From contig JAODNJ010000198.1 in NCBI GenBank assembly GCA_025465155.1, positions 1-64,000 on the forward strand: a stretch of 64,000 nt of DNA, in the 5' to 3' direction. The notes below the pieces were generated by a model that was not told where the DNA came from, searched no databases, and was given only the letters and a program-made list of their open reading frames with translations. Every line of letters starts with the position of its first letter. The first letter of the stretch is position 1. Shown one piece after another: positions 1 through 9,583 of the stretch. The position numbers and the translations under genes were made by a program. This stretch comes from Frankiales bacterium. Lineage in GTDB: Bacteria; Actinomycetota; Actinomycetes; Mycobacteriales; Geodermatophilaceae.

Positions 1-278
1 GCCGGGCTGGCCCCGCCGGGAAGCAGCTGCATCGCCGCCTCGACCGCCTCCCCGGCGGCGAGCACGGCCCGGCCCCGCGCAGTCAGCTCCCAGCCCCCGG
101 TGGCGTTCACCAGCAGGCGCTCGCCGACCGCACGTTCCAGTGCGCGCACCCGCCGGGCGACCGTCGTGTGGTTCACGCCGAGGGCTGCGGCAGCGCTCGT
201 GTGCGTGCGGTGCCGCGCCACGGCGAGGAGGGCGAGCAGGTCTCCCGGGTCGATCAACGAATGCTCCGACCTGTGCAC
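1..278 (-). CDS. LysR-family transcriptional regulator, N-terminal HTH part (truncated by window edge)
   Basis: Reverse-strand translation from GTG at 278: VHRSEHSLIDPGDLLALLAVARHRTHTSAAAALGVNHTTVARRVRALERAVGERLLVNATGGWELTARG, a LysR-type winged HTH. Confidence 0.75.
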   Translation of the reverse strand, partial: MHRSEHSLIDPGDLLALLAVARHRTHTSAAAALGVNHTTVARRVRALERAVGERLLVNATGGWELTARGRAVLAAGEAVEAAMQLLPGGASP

Positions 279-287
279 ATGTGCACA
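272..287. promoter_or_regulatory. 16-bp perfect palindrome TGTGCACATGTGCACA in the LysR/ALDH divergent intergenic region
   Basis: Read directly; overlaps the LysR start region. Confidence 0.5.
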
Positions 288-393
288 TCATGCATGCGCA
301 ACTGGGCATCGCCTGCGTGCTCCGGCACACCCATTATCAGTGCGACGCATGACGGCGGTCATGCCGCGAGACGTCCACGCGAGCGGAGGATCC

Positions 394-1893
394 ATGACCC
401 TCGAGGCCCAGGCACTGCCCGAGCTCCTCAGTCGAGGCGATGTCGGCATGCACATCAACGGTGAGGCCGTTGCCGCCGTCGGCGGGCAGTGGCTGGAGGT
501 GACCTCCCCTTCGGCCCTCGGCAAGTTCCTCGGCCGAGTGCCGCGAGCGGCCGCGGCGGACGTCGACCGGGCGGTCGCGGCCGCCCGTGCCGCGCTGCCG
601 GCCTGGCGCGCCCTGCCGGCCACCGAGCGGCAGAAGGCCCTGCTGGCGATCGCCGAGAGCATCTTCGCCCACGCCGAGGAGCTGGCGCTGCTCACCGCGG
701 CCGATACCGGCAACGCGCTGCGGACCCAGGCGCGGCCGGAGAGCCAGACGCTGGGCAACCTGTTCCGGTACTTCGGTGGGGTGAGCACCGAGGTTAAGGG
801 GGTCGTGCTGCCGGCAGGGGAGGGGCAGCTGCAGTACAGCATTCGCCAACCGGTCGGTGTCGTCGGCGCGATCCTGCCGTGGAACTCGCCACTCATGATC
901 GCCGGCATGAAGATCCCTGCCGCCCTCGCGGCGGGCAACACGATCGTCGTCAAGGCGGCGGAAGACGCGCCGCTCACGGTCATCCGGCTCGCGGAGCTCT
1001 GCGCGGAGCACCTGCCGCCAGGGGTGGTGAATGTCCTCACCGGTTACGGCGAGGAGTGTGGTGCGGCGCTGGTCGCCCACCCCGGGGTGGACAAGGTCAG
1101 CTTCACCGGCTCGACCAGTGTGGGTCGGGTCGTCGGAAGTGCCGCCGGCAACCGACTGGTTCCCGTCTCGCTCGAACTGGGCGGCAAGAGTCCCACCATC
1201 GTCTGGCCCGACGCCGCGGACGACGCCACCGTCGACGGCATCCTCACCGGGATGCGGTTCACCCGGCAGGGGCAGAGCTGCACGGCCGGCTCCCGCCTGT
1301 TCCTCCACGAAGACGTCTACGACGACGTGCTCGACCGTGTCGTGGCGAAGCTGAAGGGGCTGGTCGTCGGCGATCCCCTCGACGAGCGCACCGACATGGG
1401 CGCGCTCATCAACCAGACCCAGTACGAGCAGGTGTGCGGGTACATCCGCGAAGGCCTCGACCGGCCGGACGTGGTGACTGCCCTCGACGGAGCCGCGCAG
1501 GTTCCGACGGATCTGAACGGCTACTACCTCGGGCCCACCGTCTTCTCCCGCGCGGACAACAGTTGGCGACTCGCCCGGGAGGAGATCTTCGGCCCCGTCT
1601 TGGTCGTCATCCCGTGGCGTGACGAGGACGAGGTTCTGGCGATGGCGAACGACAGCCACTACGGCCTGGCCGCCTACCTGTGGTGCCACGACCTCGACCG
1701 CGCCCTCACGGCGGCGGAGCGGATCGAGTCCGGCTGGGTGCAGGTCAACCAGGGCGGCGGCCAGCTCGTCGGCCAGTCCTACGGCGGCGTCAAGGCCAGC
1801 GGGATCGGTCGGGAGTTCTCGCTCGAGGGGATGCTCGAGTCCTTCACCCAGATCAAGCAGGTCAACGTCAAGCTCTCGCCCGCGCGGCCCTGA
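394..1893 (+). CDS. NAD-dependent aldehyde dehydrogenase
   Basis: MTLEAQALPELL start with GGAGGA upstream; PWNSPL, SLELGGKSP and GQSCTAGSR motifs. The ORF-track extension to 100 is not needed. Confidence 0.9.
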   Translation: MTLEAQALPELLSRGDVGMHINGEAVAAVGGQWLEVTSPSALGKFLGRVPRAAAADVDRAVAAARAALPAWRALPATERQKALLAIAESIFAHAEELALLTAADTGNALRTQARPESQTLGNLFRYFGGVSTEVKGVVLPAGEGQLQYSIRQPVGVVGAILPWNSPLMIAGMKIPAALAAGNTIVVKAAEDAPLTVIRLAELCAEHLPPGVVNVLTGYGEECGAALVAHPGVDKVSFTGSTSVGRVVGSAAGNRLVPVSLELGGKSPTIVWPDAADDATVDGILTGMRFTRQGQSCTAGSRLFLHEDVYDDVLDRVVAKLKGLVVGDPLDERTDMGALINQTQYEQVCGYIREGLDRPDVVTALDGAAQVPTDLNGYYLGPTVFSRADNSWRLAREEIFGPVLVVIPWRDEDEVLAMANDSHYGLAAYLWCHDLDRALTAAERIESGWVQVNQGGGQLVGQSYGGVKASGIGREFSLEGMLESFTQIKQVNVKLSPARP

Positions 1894-1950
1894 ACGCCGA
1901 CCCGTCGAAGGTCGTGTCGATCAGACGCGGCCAGTGCACTTTCTCACAAC

Positions 1951-1990
1951 TACTAGGACGTCCTAGTAAGTAGTTGGACGTCCTAGTAGT
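1951..1990. promoter_or_regulatory. Tandem palindromic operator: TACTAGGACGTCCTAGTA plus a degenerate second copy centred 20 bp downstream
   Basis: 1951-1968 is an 18-bp perfect palindrome; second GGACGTCC core at 1976-1983; both upstream of the ACAD start at 2075. Confidence 0.65.
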
Positions 1991-2074
1991 TTCTTGATAG
2001 CGGGGGCGCGAGTCCCCGATGGCGGCCGACGCCGCTACGACCTCGACCGAGCGTGTACGGCAGAACAGGACGAC

Positions 2075-3217
2075 ATGTTCACCCTCACCGAAGACCAGCG
2101 TGACCTCGCGGATACGGTTCGCGACTTCGCCCTCGAGCTCATCGCCCCCCACGCGGTGCAGTGGGACCACGACAAGCACTTCCCGGTCGACGTCCTGCGC
2201 AAGGCGGCCGAGCTGGGGATGGGTGGCATCTACGTGGACGAGGAGTTCGGTGGCTCCGGGCTGACCCGCCTCGACGCCGCCCTCATCATCGAATCGCTGG
2301 CCATCGGATGCCCGTCGATCGCCAGCTACGTCTCGATCCACAACATGGTCGCCTGGATGATCGACCGCTACGGCGACGACGCCCAACGTGCCCGGTACCT
2401 CCCGCGGCTGTGCGCGATGGAGTTCCTGGGCAGCTACTGCCTCACCGAGCCGGACGCCGGCTCCGACGCGGCCGCCCTCAGCACCCGGGCCATCCGCGAC
2501 GGCGACGACTACCTGCTGACGGGGGTCAAGCAGTTCATCTCCGGCGCGGGCGTCAGCGACGTCTACGTCGTGATGGCCCGCACCAGCGACGACGGCGCCC
2601 GGGGCATCACTGCGTTCATCGTGGAGAAGGATCAGCCGGGCGTCTCCTTCGGGGCCAACGAGGTCAAGATGGGCTGGAACGCCCAGCCCACCCGCCAGGT
2701 CATCCTCGACTCCGTGCGGGTCCCCGCCAGCCGCCGGCTGGGTGAGGAGGGATCCGGGTTCCGGATCGCGATGTCCGGGCTCAACGGCGGCCGCATCAAC
2801 ATCGCCGCGAGCTCACTGGGCGGAGCGCGCGCCGCCCTGGATGCCGCGGTCCGGCACCTCGGGGAGCGAGAGGCCTTCGGCCGGCCCCTGGCGCGGATGC
2901 AGGCGCTGCAGTTCCAGGTCGCCGACATGGCCACCGACCTGGAGGCCGCCCGGCTCCTGCTGTGGCGGGCCGCCGACGCGCTGGACCGAGGCGAGCCCGG
3001 ATATCCCGAACTCTGCGCCATGGCGAAGAAGTTCGTGACCGACGCCTGCTTCGACGTCGCCAACAAGGCCCTGCAGCTGCACGGGGGGTACGGCTACCTG
3101 GCCGAATACGGCATCGAGAAGATCGTGCGCGACCTGCGCGTGCATCAGATCCTCGAGGGCACGAACGAGATCATGCGGCTGATCATCAGCCGCTCGCTGC
3201 TCGGGAGCGCGGCATGA
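2075..3217 (+). CDS. acyl-CoA dehydrogenase (isobutyryl-CoA dehydrogenase-like by context)
   Basis: MFTLTEDQRDLADTVRDFA; YCLTEPDAGSD and ALQLHGGYGYLAEYGIEKIVRDLRVHQILEGTNEIMR. Confidence 0.9.
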   Translation: MFTLTEDQRDLADTVRDFALELIAPHAVQWDHDKHFPVDVLRKAAELGMGGIYVDEEFGGSGLTRLDAALIIESLAIGCPSIASYVSIHNMVAWMIDRYGDDAQRARYLPRLCAMEFLGSYCLTEPDAGSDAAALSTRAIRDGDDYLLTGVKQFISGAGVSDVYVVMARTSDDGARGITAFIVEKDQPGVSFGANEVKMGWNAQPTRQVILDSVRVPASRRLGEEGSGFRIAMSGLNGGRINIAASSLGGARAALDAAVRHLGEREAFGRPLARMQALQFQVADMATDLEAARLLLWRAADALDRGEPGYPELCAMAKKFVTDACFDVANKALQLHGGYGYLAEYGIEKIVRDLRVHQILEGTNEIMRLIISRSLLGSAA

Positions 3218-4287
3218 GCGCCGCCGAAGAGCCCGTGCTCGTTCGCGCGTACGACGGAATAGGGCATCTGACGCTGAACCGCCCCCGGGCGATCAACGCT
3301 CTCTCCCACGACATGGTGCGGATCATCCACGCAGCTCTGCGCCGCTGGCGCGAGGACGATGCTGTGCGCACGGTCGTCATCGACGGTGCGGGGGAGCGCG
3401 GCCTGTGCGCCGGCGGCGACGTCCGTGCGATCTACGACGACGCGCGCGCCGGGACCCAGGAGTCCCTGGCCTTCTGGTCGGACGAGTACCGGCTCAACGC
3501 CGAGATCGCCCGCTATCCCAAGCCGGTTGTCGCGCTGATGGACGGCATCGTCATGGGCGGCGGCGTCGGGATCTCGGCCCATGCACGTCATCGCGTGGTC
3601 AACGAGACCTCGGTGATCGCGATGCCCGAGGTCGGCATAGGATTCACCCCCGACGTGGGCGGCACCTACCTGCTGTCTCGGGCTCCGGGCGAGCTGGGTA
3701 CCCACCTCGGGCTCACGAGCGACCGAATGGACGCGGTGGAGGCGATCTACTGCGGGTTCGCCGACTCCTGGGTGCCGGGGGACCGACGCGCCGATCTGCT
3801 GGCCGCTCTGGCGGCCGGCGACGCTGACGAGGCGCTCGCCAAGCTTGCCGTCCCGGTGCCGCACGAGAGCACGCTGGCCGGGCAGCGCGCGTGGATCGAC
3901 TCCTGTTACAGCGCCGACACCGTCGAAGAGATCCTCGATCGGCTGATCAAGCACGGTGGCAATGCAGCTCAGGCAGCCGCTGGTCGACTGGCGGAACTCT
4001 CGCCGACCGCCCTCAAGGTGACGTTGCGCGCGTTCCGGGAGGCGCGAAGCGATCCGGCACTCGAGGACAGCCTCGAGCGGGAGCTGCGCATCGCCGTCCG
4101 CAGCCTGGCCGGCCATGACTTCCCCGAGGGCATCCGCGCCCAGGTGATCGACCGGGACCGCAAGCCGTTCTGGCTTCCCGCCAGCCTCGCTGAGGTGTCC
4201 GACGGCGACGTCAACGCCTACTTCGCCCCTCTCGAAGAGTACGAACTGTCGCTTCCGCGACCTGACCTGACAGGAGACGCACGATGA
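3214..4287 (+). CDS. enoyl-CoA hydratase/isomerase family, 3-hydroxyisobutyryl-CoA hydrolase
   Basis: MSAAEEPVLVRAYDGIGHLTLNRPRAINALSHDMV; GLCAGGDVRAIYDDA, MPEVGIGFTPDVGGTYLLSRAPGELGTHLGLT typical of HIBYL-CoA hydrolase; ATGA overlap with ACAD. Confidence 0.88.
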   Translation: MSAAEEPVLVRAYDGIGHLTLNRPRAINALSHDMVRIIHAALRRWREDDAVRTVVIDGAGERGLCAGGDVRAIYDDARAGTQESLAFWSDEYRLNAEIARYPKPVVALMDGIVMGGGVGISAHARHRVVNETSVIAMPEVGIGFTPDVGGTYLLSRAPGELGTHLGLTSDRMDAVEAIYCGFADSWVPGDRRADLLAALAAGDADEALAKLAVPVPHESTLAGQRAWIDSCYSADTVEEILDRLIKHGGNAAQAAAGRLAELSPTALKVTLRAFREARSDPALEDSLERELRIAVRSLAGHDFPEGIRAQVIDRDRKPFWLPASLAEVSDGDVNAYFAPLEEYELSLPRPDLTGDAR

Positions 4288-5213
4288 CCGGCGCTTCACC
4301 GAAGCAGCGGATCGGCTTCATCGGCCTCGGCAACATGGGCGGCCCGATGGCCGGCAACCTGGCGGCCGCGGGCCACGAGATCGTCGGCTTCGACCTGTCC
4401 CCGGAGGCGGTCGCCACAGCCCGGGACGGCGGCGTCCGGATCGCGGAGTCGGCAGCCGAAGCCGCCCGTGACGCGGACGTGGTCATCACCATGCTCCCCG
4501 CCGGCCGTCACGTCCTGGCGGTCTACCGCGGCGAGGGCGGGGTGCTGTCCGCGGCCCGGCCCGGCACCGTGTTCATCGACTGCTCGACGATCGACGTCGC
4601 CGATGCCCGGGCGGCGGCCGAGGAGGCCCGGGCAGCCGGGCACCGGGCCGTTGACGCACCGGTGTCCGGCGGCGTCATCGGTGCCACGAACGCGAGCCTC
4701 ACCTTCATGGTGGGCGGCGAGCCGGCCGATGTCGCCGCCGTCGAGCCGGTGCTGCAGACGATGGGCCGCAAGGTGGTGCACTGCGGCGGCTCGGGCGCGG
4801 GGCAGGCGGCCAAGGTGTGCAACAACATGATCCTCGGGATCTCGATGATCGCCGTGAGCGAGGCCTTCGTCCTCGGTGAGGCGCTGGGCCTGTCGCACGA
4901 GGCCCTCTTCGAGGTCTCCAGCACGGCGACCGGGCAGTGCTGGGCGCTGACCACCAACTGCCCGGTGCCCGGCCCCGTCCCAACCAGCCCGGCCAACCGG
5001 GACTACCAGGGTGGCTTCGCGGTCGCCCTGATGGCCAAGGACCTGGGACTCGCGGCGAACGCGCTGGACGCCGGCTCGGTCGACGCCGTCCTCGGGCGTG
5101 CCGCGGCAGACATCTACCGGCGCCTGGCGGAAACCGAGCGCGCCGGCGAGGACTTCTCCACCGTCATCAACGCCGTGCGCGACGGGAGCCTGGCCCGGGA
5201 GGAGAGCCGATGA
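4284..5213 (+). CDS. mmsB: 3-hydroxyisobutyrate dehydrogenase
   Basis: [50 protein letters not shown]; ends in the operonic overlap. Confidence 0.9.
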   Translation: MTGASPKQRIGFIGLGNMGGPMAGNLAAAGHEIVGFDLSPEAVATARDGGVRIAESAAEAARDADVVITMLPAGRHVLAVYRGEGGVLSAARPGTVFIDCSTIDVADARAAAEEARAAGHRAVDAPVSGGVIGATNASLTFMVGGEPADVAAVEPVLQTMGRKVVHCGGSGAGQAAKVCNNMILGISMIAVSEAFVLGEALGLSHEALFEVSSTATGQCWALTTNCPVPGPVPTSPANRDYQGGFAVALMAKDLGLAANALDAGSVDAVLGRAAADIYRRLAETERAGEDFSTVINAVRDGSLAREESR

Positions 5214-5986
5214 GCACGCTGGAGACCATCCGGGTCGAGCGGCACGGGCGGGTGACCGTCGTGACGCTCGATCGACCGAAGGCGCTCAACGCGCTCAACA
5301 CCCAGCTGATGCTGGAGGTCAGCACGACCCTCGGGGAGCTCGACCGGGATCCCGACGTCGGGGCGATCGTCCTGACCGGTTCGGCCAAGGCGTTCGCGGC
5401 CGGCGCCGACATCAAGGAGATGCAGCAGCAATCCTTCGCCGACGTCTACGTCGGGAACTGGTTCTCCGCCTGGGACGAGCTCAGCCGCGTGCGAACCCCG
5501 CTGGTGGCAGCCGTCGCCGGTTACGCCCTCGGCGGCGGGTGCGAGCTCGCCATGATGTGCGACGTCCTCATCGCCGCGGACACCGCGGTCTTCGGTCAGC
5601 CCGAGATCAAACTCGGCGTCATCCCCGGCATCGGGGGCTCGCAGCGACTGACGCGAGCCATCGGCAAGGCCAAGGCCATGGAGATGATCCTGACCGGCCG
5701 CACGATGCCGGTGGAGGAGGCCGAGCGCGCGGGCCTCGTGTCCCGGATCGTCCCCGCCGACGACCTGCTCACCGAGGCCCTCGCGGTCGCCACGACCATC
5801 GCGTCCATGTCGAAGCCGGTGGCGATGATGGCCAAGGAGGCCGTCAACCGGGCCTTCGAGAGCACCCTCGCCGAAGGCGTCCACTTTGAACGGCGGCTGT
5901 TCCACGCCACGTTCGCCATGAGCGACCAGCGCGAGGGCATGACCGCGTTCGTGGAGAAGCGACAGCCTTCCTTCCAGCACCGCTGA
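5210..5986 (+). CDS. enoyl-CoA hydratase
   Basis: [58 protein letters not shown]. Confidence 0.9.
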   Translation: MSTLETIRVERHGRVTVVTLDRPKALNALNTQLMLEVSTTLGELDRDPDVGAIVLTGSAKAFAAGADIKEMQQQSFADVYVGNWFSAWDELSRVRTPLVAAVAGYALGGGCELAMMCDVLIAADTAVFGQPEIKLGVIPGIGGSQRLTRAIGKAKAMEMILTGRTMPVEEAERAGLVSRIVPADDLLTEALAVATTIASMSKPVAMMAKEAVNRAFESTLAEGVHFERRLFHATFAMSDQREGMTAFVEKRQPSFQHR

Positions 5987-6015
5987 GCTCCCCGGCGGTG
6001 CGGCCGCCGGGGAGC
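5987..6015. terminator. Hairpin GCTCCCCGGCGG-tgcgg-CCGCCGGGGAGC after the enoyl-CoA hydratase gene
   Basis: 12-bp perfect stem immediately after the stop codon. Confidence 0.6.
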
Positions 6016-6172
6016 CTGCGAGGCCCGAAGCGAGATCGGTGGTCTTCCCCGGGAGCGCCATCGGGCGGTGGGGGGCCCAAGAGGTGAGGGGTCGGTTCGC
6101 GGCCGCGGACGCCTCGTGGGAGACAGCAGGCACGGTGGAGCCCGGGTTCCACCTGCGTCGTGAGGAGGAACC

Positions 6173-7630
6173 ATGACGGGCGTCGGGCGTCAGACATCCA
6201 CGACTCCGCGGGTGGTGATCGTCGGCTCCGGGTTCGGTGGCCTGTTCTCCGCCCAGGCGCTCAAGCGGGCGCCGGTCGACGTCACGCTGATCGGCAAGAC
6301 CAGCCATCACCTGTTCCAGCCGCTGCTCTACCAGGTGGCCACCGGGATCCTGTCGGAGGGCGAGATCGCCCCGGCCACCCGGGAGATCCTGCGGCGGCAG
6401 GACAACGCCCGGGTGGTGCTCGGCGAGGTCGCCGACATCGACCTGACCGCGCGCACGGTCACCTCGACCGTGCTGGGCCGCACCACGGTGCACCCCTACG
6501 ACGAGCTGATCGTCGCCGCCGGCGCCGGGCAGTCCTACTTCGGCAATGACCAGTTCGCCGAGTTCGCGCCGGGCATGAAGAGCATCGACGACGCCCTGGA
6601 GCTGCGCGGGCGCATCTTCGGCGCGTTCGAGCTCGCCGAGCTGGCCACCGACCAGGCCGAGGTCGACCGGCTGCTGACCTTCGTCGTCGTCGGCGCCGGC
6701 CCCACCGGGGTGGAGATGGCCGGGCAGATCGCCGAGCTGGCGCACCGGACGCTGAAGAAGGACTTCCGGCGCATCGACCCGACCAGCGCGCGGATCATCC
6801 TGCTCGACGCCGCGCCGATGGTGTTGCCCAGCTTCGGTGAGCGCCTCGGCGGGCGGGCCCGCCGGCAGCTGGGCGACATCGGCGTGGAGGTGCAGCTCGG
6901 CGCGATGGTCACCGACGTCGACGAGAACGGCATCGAGATCAAGGACGCCGACGGCCAGGTGCGCCGGATCAACACGGCCACCAAGATCTGGGCCGCCGGG
7001 GTGCAGGCCTCGCCGCTGGGCCGCCAGCTGGCCGAGCAGTCCGGCGCCGAGCTCGACCGGGCCGGGCGGGTGCAGGTGCTGCCCGACCTGACGCTGGCCA
7101 GGCACCCCGAGGTGCACGTGGTCGGCGACATGATCAGCCTGGACAAGCTGCCCGGCGTGGCCCAGGTGGCGATCCAGGGCGGCCGGTACGCCGCCGACGC
7201 GATCAGGCGGCGTGCCACCGGCAAGCCGGCCAACCCCAAGCCCTTCGGCTACTTCGACAAGGGCTCGATGGCCACGATCTCGCGGTTCTCCGCCGTCGCC
7301 GACATCGGCAAGTTCAGGTTCGGCGGCTTCATCGCCTGGGTGCTGTGGCTGGTCGTGCACCTGATGTACATCGTGGGCTTCAAGAGCCGGGTGACCACGG
7401 TGTTCCACTGGCTGATCAGCTTCCTCGGCCGCGGCCGCTCGCAGCGGGTGGCCACCCAGCAGCAGGTCTACGGCCGGCTGGCGCTGGAGCACGCGGGCCC
7501 GGAGTTCCCTGCCTCGAAGGTGGGTGGCCTGGGGACGGCCTCGGGCCCCGCGGAAGGGCTGTCGCGGCGGCCTGGCACTGATGGTGTCCGCGAGGCAGAG
7601 GCAGGCCCCGGGCCCCGCCTCGGCAGCTGA
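6173..7630 (+). CDS. ndh: NAD(P)/FAD-dependent oxidoreductase, type II NADH dehydrogenase
   Basis: RVVIVGSGFGGLFSAQALKRAPVDVTLIGKTSHHLFQPLLYQVATGILSEGEIAPATR; FVVVGAGPTGVEMAGQIAEL; C-terminal membrane-associated segment. Confidence 0.9.
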   Translation: MTGVGRQTSTTPRVVIVGSGFGGLFSAQALKRAPVDVTLIGKTSHHLFQPLLYQVATGILSEGEIAPATREILRRQDNARVVLGEVADIDLTARTVTSTVLGRTTVHPYDELIVAAGAGQSYFGNDQFAEFAPGMKSIDDALELRGRIFGAFELAELATDQAEVDRLLTFVVVGAGPTGVEMAGQIAELAHRTLKKDFRRIDPTSARIILLDAAPMVLPSFGERLGGRARRQLGDIGVEVQLGAMVTDVDENGIEIKDADGQVRRINTATKIWAAGVQASPLGRQLAEQSGAELDRAGRVQVLPDLTLARHPEVHVVGDMISLDKLPGVAQVAIQGGRYAADAIRRRATGKPANPKPFGYFDKGSMATISRFSAVADIGKFRFGGFIAWVLWLVVHLMYIVGFKSRVTTVFHWLISFLGRGRSQRVATQQQVYGRLALEHAGPEFPASKVGGLGTASGPAEGLSRRPGTDGVREAEAGPGPRLGS

Positions 7631-7631
7631 C

Positions 7632-8039
7632 GTGTACAGCGCGATCTTGCGTTGCGGAACACTGCTCAGCTACGAGGCCCAAAGCTTTCTGCCGGCGGTC
7701 GGTGAATCGGTGCCCTGTCGGCGTCACGGGTACTGCGACGTCGACCGTATCGACGGCTCGGGGTCCGCAGGTTCTCGTTGGCACGGGTTGCCGCGCGCTC
7801 GCCCGAGAACACCGGACGAGTTGCTGGAATGGTTCCGAGGCCGTTCCGTGACGACGGTCCATGCCCTACGGCGGCGCCGTTTCACGTTGCGGATGGTCGC
7901 CGCTGCCGAACGGGACGGTCTGGTTGCTGTCGATCTGAAGGCCGGAACGGTCACCGTGCTCGGCCCTTCAGCCGGCGGGACCAGCCGCGGCGGTGAGGAA
8001 GCGACGAGGACACCTGCCGGGCAGGCTGCGTCGCGGTAG
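7632..8039 (+). CDS. hypothetical protein
   Basis: GTG-start portion of the ORF just after ndh: VYSAILRCGTLLSYEAQSFLPAVGESVPCRRHGYCDVDR; start uncertain. Confidence 0.4.
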   Translation: MYSAILRCGTLLSYEAQSFLPAVGESVPCRRHGYCDVDRIDGSGSAGSRWHGLPRARPRTPDELLEWFRGRSVTTVHALRRRRFTLRMVAAAERDGLVAVDLKAGTVTVLGPSAGGTSRGGEEATRTPAGQAASR

Positions 8040-8077
8040 CGCCGCTCATCGGCAGCTCCCCGCCGTTGGCCGCCATG

Positions 8078-8091
8078 CCTTAGCGCTAAGG
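8078..8091. promoter_or_regulatory. 14-bp palindrome CCTTAGCGCTAAGG upstream of the CMD-family gene
   Basis: Perfect palindrome 36 bp before the ATG at 8127. Confidence 0.5.
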
Positions 8092-8126
8092 TAAATCAGG
8101 ATCGTGCGTGCGGAAGGGGAGGGCCG

Positions 8127-8717
8127 ATGGCGAGGCTAGAGCCGTTGCGGCGCGAGGAGCTACCGCAGTACGAAGCCACGTTCCGGGCCGTCGAGGCGGC
8201 GCTGGGGGTGTTGCCCAACAGCACGCTGACCATGGCCCGTCACCCGCAGCTCATGGAGGCCTTCGCGGCGCTGAACGCGATCGTGATGGCAGAGGGCCGG
8301 GTCGGCGGAGTCCTGAAGCAGCTGGTCGCCACCGTCGTCTCCGCGGCGGCCGGGTGCACCTACTGCCAGGCCCACACCTCGCACGTCGCCGAGAAGCGCG
8401 GCTCGGCCGCGGACAAGCTCGCCCAGGTCTGGGACTTCGAGACCAGCGAGCTCTTCTCCGACGCCGAACGTGCGGCCCTGCGGGTCGCCCGGGGCGCCGG
8501 CGTGACCCCCAGTGCCGTCACCGACGAGGACATGACCGAACTGCGCCGGCACTTCGACGACGAGCAGGTCGTGGAGATCGTCGCCGTCATCGCCAACTTC
8601 GGCTTCCTCAACCGGTGGAATGACACCATGGCGACCGAGCTCGAGCGTTCCCCGCTCGCCTGGGCGCAGCAGCATCTCGGCGAGCACGGCTGGCAGCCGG
8701 GCAAGCACTCCGCCTGA
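8127..8717 (+). CDS. carboxymuconolactone decarboxylase (AhpD-like) family protein
   Basis: LVATVVSAAAGCTYCQAHTSHVAEKRG with CxxC motif; NFGFLNRWNDTMATELE. Confidence 0.85.
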   Translation: MARLEPLRREELPQYEATFRAVEAALGVLPNSTLTMARHPQLMEAFAALNAIVMAEGRVGGVLKQLVATVVSAAAGCTYCQAHTSHVAEKRGSAADKLAQVWDFETSELFSDAERAALRVARGAGVTPSAVTDEDMTELRRHFDDEQVVEIVAVIANFGFLNRWNDTMATELERSPLAWAQQHLGEHGWQPGKHSA

Positions 8718-8826
8718 CGACTCCTGCGCCGGTGCGCCGCCACCAGCGCCGCCGCGGCATCGCCGCTCGCATCGCCCGGGGGACCGCTGTCTGGCGGTAT
8801 TCGACATGAGCGCCCCGCGCTACGGT

Positions 8827-9024
8827 GCGGCGCTCAACCCGTCGGCCAACCTCATCCTTTCCGGAGGCAGTCCCCAGCCGAGGTGGGTGCTCGTGGGCGG
8901 CGACGTCGTTGTCGATCCGGGGGGCTTGGTGTCGATGGATGTGCGCGCCGTCGTCGAGGAGTCCCGCGAGCTGGGGCGAGATCTTGCCAGGCGCGCCGGT
9001 ATCCCCGTCCCGTCCCCGGTGTAG
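8827..9024 (+). pseudogene. C-terminal remnant of an amidohydrolase (cytosine deaminase / chlorohydrolase-type)
   Basis: NLILSGGSPQPRWVLVGGDVVVDPGGLVSMDVRAVVEESRELGRDLARRAG resembles the C-terminal beta-sandwich and helix of amidohydrolases; no catalytic domain upstream. Confidence 0.5.
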
Positions 9025-9028
9025 GGCT

Positions 9029-9389
9029 GAGAGCGTGGGCCGCTTTTGGTCGTTCCCTTTGGCCTGCTCGAAGACGCGCTACGGCGCGCCCAGTCCGCTG
9101 ACCTGCTGCGAGTCCTTGCCCGCCAGCTGCGCCGCACGCTCGAGGTCCTCGGCGTTGGGGTGACGTCCCTTGCCGAACGGCGCAACCATCTGCGCCTCGG
9201 TGACCCGCTCACCGACCGGGAAGTCCGGCACGCCGGCAGGCCACGGCCCATCCAGACGCCGGGAGCCTCGCCTCTCTCGCTGTAGTAGTCGCCGAGGCTC
9301 TCCGATCCGCGTGCCGTGGCGTCGTGCGCAGCCACCTGACGGGTCAGATACGTGTATCCGTCGCCCGCGGTGAGCTTGTGCAGCGTCAT
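9029..9389 (-). pseudogene. MobF/TraA-type relaxase N-terminal remnant (frameshifted, with in-frame stop)
   Basis: Two frames: MTLHKLTAGDGYTYLTRQVAAHDATARGSESLGDYYSERGEAPGVWMGRG, then GVPDFPVGERVTEAQMVAPFGKGRHPNAEDLERAAQLAGKDSQQVSGLGAP*RVFEQAKG; the MT(I/L)HKLTAGDGY start is typical of actinobacterial MobF relaxases. Confidence 0.65.
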
Positions 9390-9575
9390 CACAACCTGAC
9401 GCTGGGAAGCCCTGTCCCGCACCAAGATCACCCTGGATGCACCAGGTGTGCGGCACTTGATCTTGTGAACCTGCAGTAGGGATCGACCGACATCGGGTCG
9501 CTCTGTGGAGTGGGGGTGTAGGGAGGTATGGCTGGCTGAGAGCTCCGTCGTCGGCAGCCGTAGAGGTGTCTCAAA

Positions 9576-9583
9576 AGGCGGCT
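9576..9583. repeat. Left 8-bp target-site duplication AGGCGGCT of the IS1595-type element
   Basis: Identical octamer at 10685-10692. Confidence 0.6.

Noticed and set aside
100-393. N-terminal extension of the aldehyde dehydrogenase ORF
   Set aside because: Overlaps the divergent LysR gene; a proper SD and ATG occur at 394.
5114-7492. 792-aa reverse-strand ORF
   Set aside because: Antisense to ndh and the enoyl-CoA hydratase gene; long spurious frame from high GC, no recognisable domains.
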